A program made the translations under genes and the position numbers. The notes beneath the pieces are model-generated. The model worked only from the letters and a program-made list of their open reading frames with translations. It ran no database searches and was not told where the DNA came from. A stretch of 64,000 nucleotides of DNA from positions 682,001 to 746,000 of the forward strand of contig CAWFOC010000004.1 in NCBI GenBank assembly GCA_963817395.1, written 5' to 3'. This document shows, in pieces, positions 43,691 to 53,832 of this stretch. This DNA comes from CAWGYQ01 sp963817395 (GTDB lineage: Bacteria > Acidobacteriota > Vicinamibacteria > Vicinamibacterales > CAVPJW01). Within the stretch, counting starts at the first letter, position 1; every line of letters starts with the position of its first letter.

Positions 43691-46108
43691 CTATTGCACG
43701 CCTTCGTCCGCCAGGCGCTCCTGCAGGTCGAACGTGATGACCTGTTGCGAGACGCGATAGGCCTCGGCTGCGGAGGGCACCGCCGGCAGGCAGGCCGACA
43801 GCTCGACCCGCTGGCGGGTCGTCGTGTCGTAGCACCTGTCATTGCGGCCGGTGCCGATGAAGAGGTGGTGTTCGTCGATCCAGTTGCCGTAGGGCCTGAC
43901 GACCGGCCCCGTGGCGCTGCCGTTCAGGAGATTCCTGCCCACGAAGGGGAACGGCGCGGCATCGATGCCGAGCAGCGACAAGAGCGTGGGGGCGATGTCG
44001 CTCTGACCGGCGAGCGTCGTGTTCTCTCCGCGCGGCCCGCCTTCGCCCGGGATCCACACGGCAAAGGGCACGCGATCGGCGAGCGTCCATTCGAGACTGT
44101 TGTTCGGAAACCCAAGAGCGTCCGCGAGCGTCGAATTCCAGCGGAAGCCGGCATCGTGGTCGCCCATGACGACGATCACGGTGTTGTCGAGGAGGCCCGA
44201 CGAACCGAGCGTGTCGATGAACTCGGCCAGGGCCCGGTCGAAGAAATGCATCGTGTGGAGATAGTTGCCGAACGGTTCCCCCTCCCAGCGGCCGACGTCG
44301 AGCGACTTCAGGTGATCCGGAAAATCCGTGAACGGATGATGGAGCGACAGGGTAATTCCCCAGACGGCGAACGGACGCGGCAGCGCCTGAATCATCGGAG
44401 CGAGCTGTTTGAGGAAATCGCGATCGTTCAGCCCCCACCCGATCCGCTCGCCCGGCCGGAAATCTTCCACGAAGAGGCTGCGAGCGAATCCGTAAGCGGG
44501 ATGCATCACCCGCCGGTTCCAGAAGTCCGAATCGAAGGGAATGGCCGATAGCGTGTGATAGCCGTGCTTTGCGAGCACGTCGGGCAGGGTCACGAAGCGG
44601 TTGGCGGGGTAGCGGAACGCGACGGCTCCCTGCTGGATGGGCAGAAGCGAGGCGAGGGTGACGAACTCACCGTCCGACGTGCGCCCTTCGCTGGTTTGAT
44701 CGGTCATCCGCGAAAACCAGATCGCGTTGCCCAGCCGCTTGTTCAGTTCCGGCATGACTCGCTGCCCGTCGATCTCGTAGCGAAGCACGAACTGCTGCAT
44801 CGACTCCACCTGAAGCACGATCAGGTTTCGACCCTTGGCGACCCCGAACCATTCGCCATGTCCCGATCGCTTGGGCGCGCGTTCGGCGAACCAGCGCTGC
44901 ACTTCCGCGACCTCGTCGTCCCCCAGGTCGGCTCTGACGATGGCCGACTGGACCTGACGGCCCAGATCGACGGCGTGGTAGCCGAACAGCCCGATGTCCT
45001 CGACGAGGTTCATGTTGCGGAAGACGCGCTGAAACGCGCTGCGGTGAGTGATGCGCAGGTGCACGGCCAGCACCGTACCCGGGACGAGCGCGACCAGGGC
45101 GCAGGCGACTGCGACACGCCGGGACCAGCGCGCCGGGAGGGCGGTAGCCGGCATACGCGAAACGACGACCAGCAGCGGAATGGCCGCGACCAGATCGGCA
45201 GCGAGCCAGAGGTCTACCCACTGAAGCAGGCTGCGGATGTCCGAGCCCAGCCGGCCGGTCTGGCCGGCGCCCAGCACGGCCGGGGCGGAGATGACGTCAC
45301 CGAAGTATCGGAAGTACAGCAGATCGGCGAGGACCAACAGCGCGCCGCACGCCGCCACCACCCACCCGGCCCACGGCCGGAAGCGGCGGGGGAGCCACAA
45401 CAGCATGACCGGGCCCACGGCCGCGACCGCAAGCGCGATCAACCCGTGGCCGGGAGACGGTATCGTCTCGGCCTCGGCGATCACGCGCCACTGCTTCGAC
45501 CAGAGCGAGATGGTGCACCAGATGAGATCGCTCAGGCCCAGCAGTGACAAGAGCAGCGGGTGAACATTCCAGGCCTTGCGAGCGGCGTAGATGAAGCCCA
45601 GCAGACCCAGGGCGATGACCGTCAGCGCGGGCACCGCGTTGAAGGCCCCGGTCATCCCCGGCATGACGACCATGACGTGGGTGGCCGGGAAATGCGGGTC
45701 GCGGACCGAGAACCAGGTGACGTGCTCCTGCACCATGTCCCATTGCAGGCGATAGATGCCCGGTTCTTCGGGTGTGAACAGCCGGGCCACGACGTAGACC
45801 GAACGGCCGGGCCGCACAACCGAGGGAAGTTCGGTGCGTGCCCCGTCGCGACTCACCATCGTGCCGCGCAGCGTGAGCCAGTGATAGGCGACGCGGAAAC
45901 CGTGGTCAGGATTCCAGGTCTCGAGTCCGTCGTTGCGGATCGTCAGCGGGACGCGTGCCTCCATGCCGGTGGCGAGCACCCATGGCACGCTGGATTCGAT
46001 GATCGTGAAGGCGTGTGTCGCGCGCGGGGCCGGCTGATCAGGTTGAGCCGAGGCGCCCGCCGCCAGCGACGCCACAACCAACGCGGTGATGAACGACAGC
46101 CGGGACAA
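43691..46108 (-). CDS. LtaS-like membrane sulfatase/phosphoglycerol transferase
   Basis: An 805-aa alkaline-phosphatase-superfamily enzyme. A signal peptide, a 100-residue beta domain, five or so membrane helices (about residues 155-340) and a large periplasmic sulfatase domain are visible. The catalytic Thr is in SEGRTSDGEFVTL and the metal residues in VVMGDHDAGFRW. It resembles lipoteichoic acid synthase and OpgB-type phosphoglycerol transferases, here in an apparently Gram-negative envelope. The substrate may be a periplasmic glucan or lipid glycerol phosphate. TTG 46108 is the only start near the signal peptide, hence uncertain. Confidence 0.88.
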   Translation of the reverse strand: MSRLSFITALVVASLAAGASAQPDQPAPRATHAFTIIESSVPWVLATGMEARVPLTIRNDGLETWNPDHGFRVAYHWLTLRGTMVSRDGARTELPSVVRPGRSVYVVARLFTPEEPGIYRLQWDMVQEHVTWFSVRDPHFPATHVMVVMPGMTGAFNAVPALTVIALGLLGFIYAARKAWNVHPLLLSLLGLSDLIWCTISLWSKQWRVIAEAETIPSPGHGLIALAVAAVGPVMLLWLPRRFRPWAGWVVAACGALLVLADLLYFRYFGDVISAPAVLGAGQTGRLGSDIRSLLQWVDLWLAADLVAAIPLLVVVSRMPATALPARWSRRVAVACALVALVPGTVLAVHLRITHRSAFQRVFRNMNLVEDIGLFGYHAVDLGRQVQSAIVRADLGDDEVAEVQRWFAERAPKRSGHGEWFGVAKGRNLIVLQVESMQQFVLRYEIDGQRVMPELNKRLGNAIWFSRMTDQTSEGRTSDGEFVTLASLLPIQQGAVAFRYPANRFVTLPDVLAKHGYHTLSAIPFDSDFWNRRVMHPAYGFARSLFVEDFRPGERIGWGLNDRDFLKQLAPMIQALPRPFAVWGITLSLHHPFTDFPDHLKSLDVGRWEGEPFGNYLHTMHFFDRALAEFIDTLGSSGLLDNTVIVVMGDHDAGFRWNSTLADALGFPNNSLEWTLADRVPFAVWIPGEGGPRGENTTLAGQSDIAPTLLSLLGIDAAPFPFVGRNLLNGSATGPVVRPYGNWIDEHHLFIGTGRNDRCYDTTTRQRVELSACLPAVPSAAEAYRVSQQVITFDLQERLADEGVQ

Positions 46109-46174
46109 TTCTAGAAGTGTAGAACATGCTGGTGTGCGGCGCGAAGCGGGAACAGCGGCTGAGGTCGAAATGGC

Positions 46175-48717
46175 TCAGCGCGGGTTCAGCCAGTAGGCGA
46201 TCTTGACGAGGAAAACACTGGTCGACGGCAGCGAGAAAATATTGCTGAAGTCACGTCCGAACCGGAAATCGCCGCGCTCGGTTTCCTCTTCACGACCCTG
46301 CTGCCACACCACGAAGAGCGTGGAGCCTGGGTTGTACTCCCAGCGGAGCACGTTGGTCGTGCGCAACGACCGGAAGTGGAAGTCGGGATTGTCCTCATAC
46401 GCAAACGGCGCGTAGCGATCGGCGTGGTAGGCGGCCCGTCCGTCCGCCAGCTCCTTGAAGTCGGTGTAGTCGCCCACGGAGACGAACGGCTCGGCATAGA
46501 GCTGAATCGAGAGGTCGCGCGTGAGCGTGTAGTTGAGCCGGGTTGTCAGGCCGAGCGTGGTCTGGTTCAGGCGTCCGAACACGTAATGCGTGCGTTCTTC
46601 CTGCTCGACCTCTTCGATCCACTGTGCGTCGTCGGTATTGCGCCTGAAGTTGACGCCACCGCTCACGGCGAGTGCCGGCGTCGGACGGAAGGTGAGTGAG
46701 GGGCTCAGCTCGTAGACGCGCGTGCCGTGTCGGTCCGTGAAGTAGAAGTTGAAGTAGTTCAGCGCGAGCGCGCGACGGGTGTCGCTTTCGATGTACTGCC
46801 AGTAGGTCCAGCCGGAGTTGCGCAGGCCGCCAGGACCGCCGCGCGTCAGGCGGTCGTCATAGGTGCCCAACTCGACGGTGTACCCGGCGCCGGTGCGCCA
46901 GTTGTTGGCGAAGACGGCGTGTCCATTGACATTGAAGCCCGCGAAGATCCGGTCGCCGTCGAAATTCCACCCGGCCCACTGATTGAGGTTGCCGCGCAGG
47001 CTGCGGAAGTGCTTCGAGGGCCGATCGTTACGAAGCTGCAGCCAGTTGTTCATCGTGCGCTCGTCGGCCCGTCGCAAGAACCCGACGTCGTTGATGTCGA
47101 ATCCCGGCGTCTTCACCGAGACGACGCTGTTGAAGCGGGTGCGTTCGCCGGCAATCTTGCTGAGACTGAGCTGCGCGGCCGAGCCGCCGAGCGACGTGCG
47201 TGTGGGGTCGTAGTCGAGCGTCGTGGCATCGGGACGCTGAAGCGCGTGCACGCCGTTGGTTTGTACTTCGTCGATGGCCTCTGGTGTGCCCCGGAGCTCG
47301 CTGCCCGCCCAGTAACCCCGAGCGAGAGGCTGCGGGCCAGACGCCAGTCCCAGTCGACGCCTCCCGTGAAGGCTTCGCCCGGGATCTCGTCGACGTCGGG
47401 CGTGATGCGGCGGATGGTGGCCGTCGCCATCCCGCCGACGGACGACTGGTTCCGAAACTCACGGCGCGCGCGTATCACGGCGTAGTTGGTGAGCGGCTCG
47501 ACCGTGACGCTCGTCTGTTGACCCTCGTGGGCAATCGTTCCGGTTTCCTCCTGGGTGAGCGCGTTGAGCGCGCCGAACGAGAACTGGCCGATACGGCCGG
47601 TGACTTTGGCGGCTCCCAGAATGGTCGTCTGAGCGGGTACCGCCGCATAGTCTTCATCGGGGATGTCGAGCTCTTTCTGCGGCGCCCGGCCGATGCGGCG
47701 CGAGTAGAAGAGCCCGGTGCACTGGTCGTCGTTGCAGTGGATGTCGAAGCGAAAGATGCCGCCGCCCTCCACGAAGAACGGGCGGCGCTCGGCAAAGAAC
47801 GTCTCGAACGCCGAGAGATTGACGACGGCAGGGTCGGCTTCGACCTGGCCGAAGTCCGGGTTGAGCGTGGCCGTCAGCGTCGAGCCCGGCGTCATCGCGT
47901 ACTTCACATCGAGTCCCAGGGAGGCGCCCGGATCGAACGTGTTGATCAATGGATTGTCGGGCTCGCGCCGATCGGTGGCGAGTTGCGCCACGGCGTAAGG
48001 GATGAGCTCCAGCCGCTTCGGCGCCCCGCCGAACCGCAACCCGCTCAGATCGCCGAACGACGAGACGTACCCGTTGGCGCTGCGGGCCAGGAGCGGCCAG
48101 GTCGACGTCTCGTTGAGACGCGCAATCTCACGAACCACGGCGAACCCGAAATCGTGCGCGGCGGTGGGGTTGAAGCGAAGCTGTGAGAAGGGAATCTGGA
48201 ATTCCGCGCGCCAGCCATTGGCGTCAATCGCCGTGCGCACGTCCCAGATGGCGTCCCAGCTCGCATCCTCTTTGACGTCGTCGAACCGATACTTGTCGAT
48301 CTTGACCCCGGCCGGGTTGACCGAGAATTCGAACGCGGTTCGGCGATCGTGATAGGAGTCGACGAGCACGTGAATCCAGTCGGACGGCGAGGGCTCGTCG
48401 CGCCGGTTCAGGTGCGCCACGATGCGATCGGGGCTGCTGTCGTGCGCCACGACGGCCACATACAACGCGACGGCGTCGTAGGCCACCCGAACCTCGGTCG
48501 GGTGACTGGGCGATCCACCTTCGACCGGCTCGCGTTGCCGGAACGCCGTCGTCGGGCTCGCCGTTGCCCAGACGGCCTCGGTCAGATCGCCGTCCAACTG
48601 AATCGGCTCGGCTTCGGTGACCCGGACGGCTTCGAGCCTGAACGGGGCCGGACGGTTGTCAGGCGCGGGCGACTGGTGGGCCAATGTGATGGCGGTTGCC
48701 TGAACCGCGACGACCAA
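46175..48717 (-). CDS. DUF5916 outer-membrane protein with CBM9-like domain (one-base deletion near 47317)
   Basis: About 845 aa. The N-terminal third is a CBM9-like sugar-binding domain (PIQLDGDLTEAVWATA, VDSYHDRRTAFEFSVNP) and the rest a DUF5916 beta-barrel-like region with FNPTAAHDFGFAVVREIA and FFAERRPFFVEGGGIF, ending in IAYWLNPR. The frame breaks near 47317: WAGSELRGTPEAIDEVQTN joins after restoring one missing G. The first codon is TTG 48717 in a hydrophobic stretch; a possible ATG at 48736 is out of frame, so the signal-peptide start may hold a second error. Role probably in polymer or sugar binding at the cell surface. Confidence 0.8.
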
Positions 48718-48855
48718 CGCGAGCGCAAGAGGCCATGCGTCGGAAGCCGATGACCATCGAGGGCTTAGACGAAGTCAGCGTGGGAAAGGTTGAGAGCTTG
48801 CCTGGTCCCGCCGAGTCGATGGACAATCCCCGTCCGTCCCGGAAGGAGCGCGCAA

Positions 48856-50058
48856 ATGAGAAGTCGACGTGGCAGTCGGGTAGTGCGGTTGGCCCTGGCG
48901 GCCGTGACTGCGGGTCTCCTCGCCGCTTCCTGCGGCGGCGGCGGGCGCGTGGACGAACCGGCTTCGCCGGGCGCATCACGGAAAGCGCTTGGCGCGGGAG
49001 AAGGCGCTGTTTCGATTATCGCGTGGGCCGGTTATGTCGAGCGCGGCGACACCGACAAGAGTTACGACTGGGTCACCGGCTTCGAGCGAGACACCGGATG
49101 CAAGGTCAGCGTGAAGGTCGCGGCTACCTCGGACGAGATGGTGGCCTTGATGAACGAGGGCGGCTTCGATCTGGTCACCGCATCGGGCGACGCGAGCCTC
49201 CGTCTGATCTCTGGCGGGCGCGTGCAGGAAACAAACACATCGCTGGTTCCCGGCTGGAATCGCCTGGATCCGCGGCTCAAGGACGCGCCGTGGCACACCG
49301 TCGGCGGCAAGCATTACGGTGTGCCGTATCAGTGGGGATCGAACGTGCTCATGTACAACACGACGGTATTTCCGCAGCCGCCGACCAGCTGGAACGTTGT
49401 GTTCGACGAGATGACATTCCCGGATCGCAAGTCGAACCGCGGCCGGGTGCAGGCATTCGACGGCCCGATCTACGTTGCTGACGCAGCGCTCTATCTCAAG
49501 CATCATCGGCCCGAGCTGGGAATTCAGGATCCGTATGCCCTCGATCGCAAGCAGTTCCAGGCAGCCATCGAGCTGCTCAGGCAGCAGCGGAAAATCGTGG
49601 GCCGCTACTGGCACGATGCGGGCATTCAGGTGGACGACTTCGTGAACGAAGGCGTCGTCGCGTCGAGCTCGTGGCCGTTTCAGGTGAACCTGTTGAGAAG
49701 CCGCAAATCGCCGGTGGCGAGCACGATTCCCGTGGAGGGCGCAACCGGGTGGGCCGATACGACCATGATGCATGTCGACGCGCCGCATCCCAACTGCGCG
49801 TATCGATGGCTGGATCATTCGATCGCGCCGAAGACGCAGGGCGATCTGGCGGCCTGGTTCGGCTCGGTGCCGGCGACGCCGGATGCGTGCATGGGCAACA
49901 GCCTGCTCGGCGAGCGCGGCTGCGAAACCAACGGGGCGGGCAACTTCGAGCGGATCGCGTTCTGGCGAACGCCGGTGGCCAATTGCGGAGGTGGCCGCGA
50001 GTGCGTGCCGTACCACGAGTGGGTGACGGCGTACATCGCCGTCATTGGCGGACGATGA
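48856..50058 (+). CDS. Polyamine-type ABC transporter substrate-binding lipoprotein (PotD-like)
   Basis: A 400-aa periplasmic binding protein with lipobox (AGLLAASC) and the PotD-like start ISIIAWAGYVERGDTD-type strand. Key features are GFDLVTASGDASLRL, YGVPYQWGSNVLMYNT and VDAPHPNCAYRWLDH. It has Cys residues in the C-terminal third (CMGN, CETN, CGGGREC). It belongs to the spermidine/putrescine-binding family; the exact substrate could be another small cation. GGAAGGAG seven bases before ATG 48856 sets the start. The ATPase gene overlaps its end by 14 bp. Confidence 0.9.
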   Translation: MRSRRGSRVVRLALAAVTAGLLAASCGGGGRVDEPASPGASRKALGAGEGAVSIIAWAGYVERGDTDKSYDWVTGFERDTGCKVSVKVAATSDEMVALMNEGGFDLVTASGDASLRLISGGRVQETNTSLVPGWNRLDPRLKDAPWHTVGGKHYGVPYQWGSNVLMYNTTVFPQPPTSWNVVFDEMTFPDRKSNRGRVQAFDGPIYVADAALYLKHHRPELGIQDPYALDRKQFQAAIELLRQQRKIVGRYWHDAGIQVDDFVNEGVVASSSWPFQVNLLRSRKSPVASTIPVEGATGWADTTMMHVDAPHPNCAYRWLDHSIAPKTQGDLAAWFGSVPATPDACMGNSLLGERGCETNGAGNFERIAFWRTPVANCGGGRECVPYHEWVTAYIAVIGGR

Positions 50059-51124
50059 CCCGCGGACGCCTCCGCGTTCGGGCCGTGTGACGAGCGGGTC
50101 GCCAGCCGTCCGGTTCTCGCGCGTCTCCCGTCGGTTTGGTGACGTGGTCGCGCTCGACGAGCTGACCCTCGACATCCTCGAGGGCGAGTTCTTCGCCATC
50201 CTCGGACCGTCCGGCTCCGGGAAGACAACCTGTCTGCGGCTCGTCGCGGGGTTCGACCGGCCCACATCGGGATCGATCGAACTGCACGGCGTGCGGGCCG
50301 ACGACCAGCCGCCGTACGCTCGCGACGTCAACACGGTCTTTCAGGACTACGCGCTCTTTCCGCACATGACCGTGGCCGACAACGTCGGCTACGGCCTGAT
50401 GATTCGGAAAGTGCCACGGGCCGCCCGCACCAGCCGGGTGGCCGAGATGCTCGAGCTCGTCCGGTTGCCCAACGTCGGAGCCCGTCGCCCCTCGGCGCTC
50501 TCCGGCGGCCAGCGCCAGCGCGTGGCGCTCGCGAGAGCGCTTATCAATCGGCCACGCGTTCTGCTGCTCGACGAACCGCTCGGCGCGCTCGATCTCAGAC
50601 TGCGCCAGCAGATGCAGGTAGAGCTGAAATCGCTGCAGCAGCGGCTGGGAATCACGTTCATCCACGTGACGCACGACCAGGACGAGGCGCTGGCCATGAG
50701 CGATCGAATTGCCGTGGTCCGCGACGGCCGGCTCGAGCAGGTCGGCACGCCAACCGAGGTGTACGAGCGTCCGGCCACCGCATTCGTGGCCGACTTCCTC
50801 GGCCAGTCGAATCTGCTCGACGGCGCGATTGTGCGCGAGCTGACAGGACAGGACGGGGCGATCTCGATTCGGCCTGAGAAGATTGTGATGCGATCGGCCG
50901 GCGCCGAGGCGCCACCGGGATGGTGCCGGGCCCTGGGGCGGATCGACGACACGCTCTATCTCGGAAGCCACCGCCGATCCGTCGTTCGCCTCGATGCGGG
51001 CCCGTCGCTGATTGTCATCGAACCGACCGGCGAGAGCCGATCGGCCGGCGATGATTCCGAGAGCGCGCGTCGCGTTCTGTTGTGCTGGGATCCCCGGCAC
51101 AACTGGCCCGTCGGGAACTCCTGA
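50045..51124 (+). CDS. potA: ABC transporter ATP-binding protein (PotA-like)
   Basis: A 359-aa importer ATPase of the polyamine/opine subfamily, with C-terminal TOBE domain (about residues 275-345). Walker A is GPSGSGKTT, the signature ALSGGQRQRVALARAL, Walker B VLLLDEPLGALD and the H-loop HVTHD. FSRVSRRFGDVVALDELTL opens the NBD. The start is TTG 50045 (overlapping the PotD-like gene) or GTG 50087; either keeps the whole NBD. Its stop overlaps the first permease by 1 bp. The operon is solute-binding protein, ATPase, two permeases. Confidence 0.92.
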   Translation: MADDDPRTPPRSGRVTSGSPAVRFSRVSRRFGDVVALDELTLDILEGEFFAILGPSGSGKTTCLRLVAGFDRPTSGSIELHGVRADDQPPYARDVNTVFQDYALFPHMTVADNVGYGLMIRKVPRAARTSRVAEMLELVRLPNVGARRPSALSGGQRQRVALARALINRPRVLLLDEPLGALDLRLRQQMQVELKSLQQRLGITFIHVTHDQDEALAMSDRIAVVRDGRLEQVGTPTEVYERPATAFVADFLGQSNLLDGAIVRELTGQDGAISIRPEKIVMRSAGAEAPPGWCRALGRIDDTLYLGSHRRSVVRLDAGPSLIVIEPTGESRSAGDDSESARRVLLCWDPRHNWPVGNS

Positions 51125-52062
51125 TGAGTGCGACGCACAGAGATGGAATGGAGGGCGGCGTCGGCCGTCGGCTGTCGGCGTTTCTTCACAGCCGTCCGGC
51201 GCTCGGCACCGCCCTGCTGATCGCCCTTCCGCTGGCGTGGCTGGTCGTCATCTATCTCGGGTCGCTGCTCGCGCTCGTCGTCCAGAGCTTCTACCATCTC
51301 GACGGGTTCACTGGACAGATCGTCCGGCGCTTCGGTCTCGACACCTATCGAGATCTTCTGACCCCCGCCAATCTCGATATCGTGCGGCGGACGATCGTCA
51401 TGGCTGCGCTCGTCACGCTGACCGACATCGTGCTTGCGTTTCCGCTGGCGTACTACATGGCCCGCTACGCGGGAAAGTCACGGGCCGTGTTCCAGCTCGC
51501 GGTCCTCATGCCCCTGTGGTCGAGTTACCTGGTCCGCGTGTATGCGTGGAAGCTGATTCTGGCGCGCGAGGGCGTGGTGAGCTGGATGGTCGGTGGTCTT
51601 CATCTGAGCTGGGCGCTCGACGGACTGCTCGCCCTGCCGTGGGTTGGCGGGCCGTCATTGTCGGTGTCGCCGCTCGGAACGTTCGTCGCCTTCGTGTATG
51701 TGTGGCTGCCCTTCATGGTGCTGCCCATCGCCGCAAGCCTCGAGCGCGTTCCCTCTTCGCTTCTCGAGGCGTCCAGTGATCTCGGGGCACGGCCGAGCCA
51801 GACCTTTCGTCGCGTCGTTCTGCCGCTGGCGCTGCCGGGGGTGGCGGCAGGATCGATCTTCACGTTCTCGCTCACCCTTGGCGACTTCGTCGTTCCCAAC
51901 ACCCTGGGCAACTCGAGCCTCTTCCTGGGACAGGCGGTGCTGGCGCATCAAGGCACGGCCGGCAACGTGCCCCTCGCGGCGGCGTTCACGGTGGTGGCGA
52001 TGGCCATCATGGCGGTCTACTTGACGGCCGCCCGTCGGGCAGGGGCGTTTGACGCGCTCTGA
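51124..52062 (+). CDS. potB: ABC transporter permease (PotB-like)
   Basis: A 312-aa inner-membrane permease with six helices. The EAA motif reads LEASSDLGARPSQTFRRVVLPLALPG. It belongs to the first-permease (PotB) type, with LWSSYLVRVYAWKLILAR typical of the family. ATG 51124 overlaps the ATPase stop by 1 bp (TGATG). Its end overlaps the second permease start by 14 bp. No frameshift. Confidence 0.92.
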   Translation: MSATHRDGMEGGVGRRLSAFLHSRPALGTALLIALPLAWLVVIYLGSLLALVVQSFYHLDGFTGQIVRRFGLDTYRDLLTPANLDIVRRTIVMAALVTLTDIVLAFPLAYYMARYAGKSRAVFQLAVLMPLWSSYLVRVYAWKLILAREGVVSWMVGGLHLSWALDGLLALPWVGGPSLSVSPLGTFVAFVYVWLPFMVLPIAASLERVPSSLLEASSDLGARPSQTFRRVVLPLALPGVAAGSIFTFSLTLGDFVVPNTLGNSSLFLGQAVLAHQGTAGNVPLAAAFTVVAMAIMAVYLTAARRAGAFDAL

Positions 52063-52870
52063 GAACGAGCGTCACCGGGCCCCGCTGGCACTCCGCGCCA
52101 TGGTGGCCGGCGTGCTGACATTTCTGCACGCGCCCTTCGCCTTGATACTGCTCTACGCGTTCACGACCGAAGACGCCTCCTATCAGTTCCCGCCGCCCGG
52201 CTTGACTCTCCGCTGGTTCGTGGTGGCATGGCACCGAGAGGACATCTGGGATGCGCTCGCCTTGTCGCTGCAGATTGCGGTCGTGTCGACGGGGTTCGCT
52301 CTGGTACTCGGAATACTGGCGGCGGCCGCCGTGCACAGAAGCCGCTTTGCCGGCCGCGAGATCGTGTCGTTCATGCTGATCCTGCCAATCGCGCTGCCGG
52401 GCATCGTCACCGGTATTGCGCTCCGATCGGCAATGGGCCTGATCGGGCTGCCGTTCAGTTTCTGGACCATCGTGATCGGGCACGCCACCTTCTGTACTGT
52501 CGTCGTGTACAACAACGTGCTCGCCCGGTTTCGGCGGATCGGCCGATCGCAGGTCGAAGCGTCCATGGATCTGGGTGCGTCGGGGCCCCAGACCTTCAGG
52601 TATGTGGTGTTGCCCGGCCTCGCAACGGCGCTCGTGGCGGGCGCCATGCTGGCATTCGCGCTTTCGTTCGACGAGATCGTGGTCACCACATTCACGGCCG
52701 GCCAGCAGCAGACGCTGCCGATCTGGATGTTCAGCCAGCTTGTCCGCCCCAGGCAGCGGCCCGTCACCAACGTGGTGGCGGTCTTCGTGGTCGCGATCAC
52801 TGCCGCGCCAATCCTGCTGGCCTACTATCTGACACGCGGCACCGCAGCCGCAGGCCCTGGTGCGCACTGA
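52049..52870 (+). CDS. potC: ABC transporter permease (PotC-like)
   Basis: A 273-aa second permease with six helices. The EAA motif is EASMDLGASGPQTFRYVVLPG, followed by FALSFDEIVVTTFTAG, a hallmark of PotC-type permeases. The start is TTG 52049 inside the PotB-like gene, which agrees with translational coupling; no ATG lies near. It is the last gene of the importer operon, ending 10 bp from the convergent hydrolase gene. Confidence 0.92.
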   Translation: MTRSENERHRAPLALRAMVAGVLTFLHAPFALILLYAFTTEDASYQFPPPGLTLRWFVVAWHREDIWDALALSLQIAVVSTGFALVLGILAAAAVHRSRFAGREIVSFMLILPIALPGIVTGIALRSAMGLIGLPFSFWTIVIGHATFCTVVVYNNVLARFRRIGRSQVEASMDLGASGPQTFRYVVLPGLATALVAGAMLAFALSFDEIVVTTFTAGQQQTLPIWMFSQLVRPRQRPVTNVVAVFVVAITAAPILLAYYLTRGTAAAGPGAH

Positions 52871-52879
52871 ACCTGCCGC

Positions 52880-53704
52880 TCACCGTGGTGGAGCCACCCG
52901 ATCGATGAACGTCCCGATCGCGCGCCGATACTGATCCCGATTGGCGACGCGCAGGTCGTTGTGGTCCGCGCCGGCAATTGTCGCGAACGTCTTCGGCGCC
53001 CGGAGGCCGTCGTACAGCTCTCGTCCGACCTCGAGTGGTATCGTCCGGTCCCGATCCCCGTGCACCACAAGCACCGGACGGTCGAAGTCGCGAAGGAATT
53101 CGGCCGCGGGGAAGCGGTAGCGCGAAAAGACCGAGAGCGCCCGCAGAATCGGGGCACCCGCGAGGACCGCGTTCAAATCAGGGAACGGCGTTTCGAGCAC
53201 GAGCGCGTCCGGACGGCGCACCGTCGTGGCATAGGCAGCGAAGCAGGTGCCGATCGAACGGCCCCAGTAGATGACCGGGATACCGGGCTCGTACCGCCGG
53301 CTCCAGAACTCCTGAAGGACAGCGTCGGTATCGCGATAGAGCCCCGCTTCGGTGGGAGATCCCGAGCTTTCGCCGTACCCCCGATAGTCGAACGCCAGGA
53401 GGCTCGCGTTCAGGTCCGCGAAATCGAGATATGCCGGCAGCCAGACCGAGAGGTTACCCCCATTGCCGTGCCAGAAGATCACCTGCGCCCGCGGGTGCTC
53501 GACAGGCATGAACCACGCCTGGAGCGTCTCGCCGTCAGCGGTTGGGATGTGAACGGTTTCGAAATGGCGCCCGGCGCTCCGTGGCGTTTCCTGTGTGCCC
53601 TTTTCGGGGAAGAAGGCGAGTGCCGGCTCGATATACACCACCGCCGCCTTCAGAACGGCGACCGAGACGACGAGGATGAGCAGGCTCCAGAGAACAAGGC
53701 GCAT
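52880..53704 (-). CDS. Membrane-anchored alpha/beta hydrolase
   Basis: A 274-aa hydrolase with one N-terminal membrane anchor (LVLWSLLILVVSVAVLKAAV). The fold has VIFWHGNGGNLSVW (oxyanion), AFDYRGYGESSG, the nucleophile elbow YWGRSIGTC, the acid in VVHGDRDRTIP and His in AGADHNDLR. It belongs to the family near ABHD13/YfhR-type serine hydrolases, with unknown substrate. ATG 53704 starts at the anchor. It is convergent with potC and divergent from alkA (128 bp between starts). Confidence 0.87.
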   Translation of the reverse strand: MRLVLWSLLILVVSVAVLKAAVVYIEPALAFFPEKGTQETPRSAGRHFETVHIPTADGETLQAWFMPVEHPRAQVIFWHGNGGNLSVWLPAYLDFADLNASLLAFDYRGYGESSGSPTEAGLYRDTDAVLQEFWSRRYEPGIPVIYWGRSIGTCFAAYATTVRRPDALVLETPFPDLNAVLAGAPILRALSVFSRYRFPAAEFLRDFDRPVLVVHGDRDRTIPLEVGRELYDGLRAPKTFATIAGADHNDLRVANRDQYRRAIGTFIDRVAPPR

Positions 53705-53832
53705 GGGTGCAACAGGAACGTAGCGATGATCGGCAAGCTCACTAAGTGTGTCGATTCTGGTGCAACGCGCTGTTGCCCGCAAGAGTCGGATATCAAAGCG
53801 ACTGGCGTCGCTGATAGGCTCATCTCCGAGCC

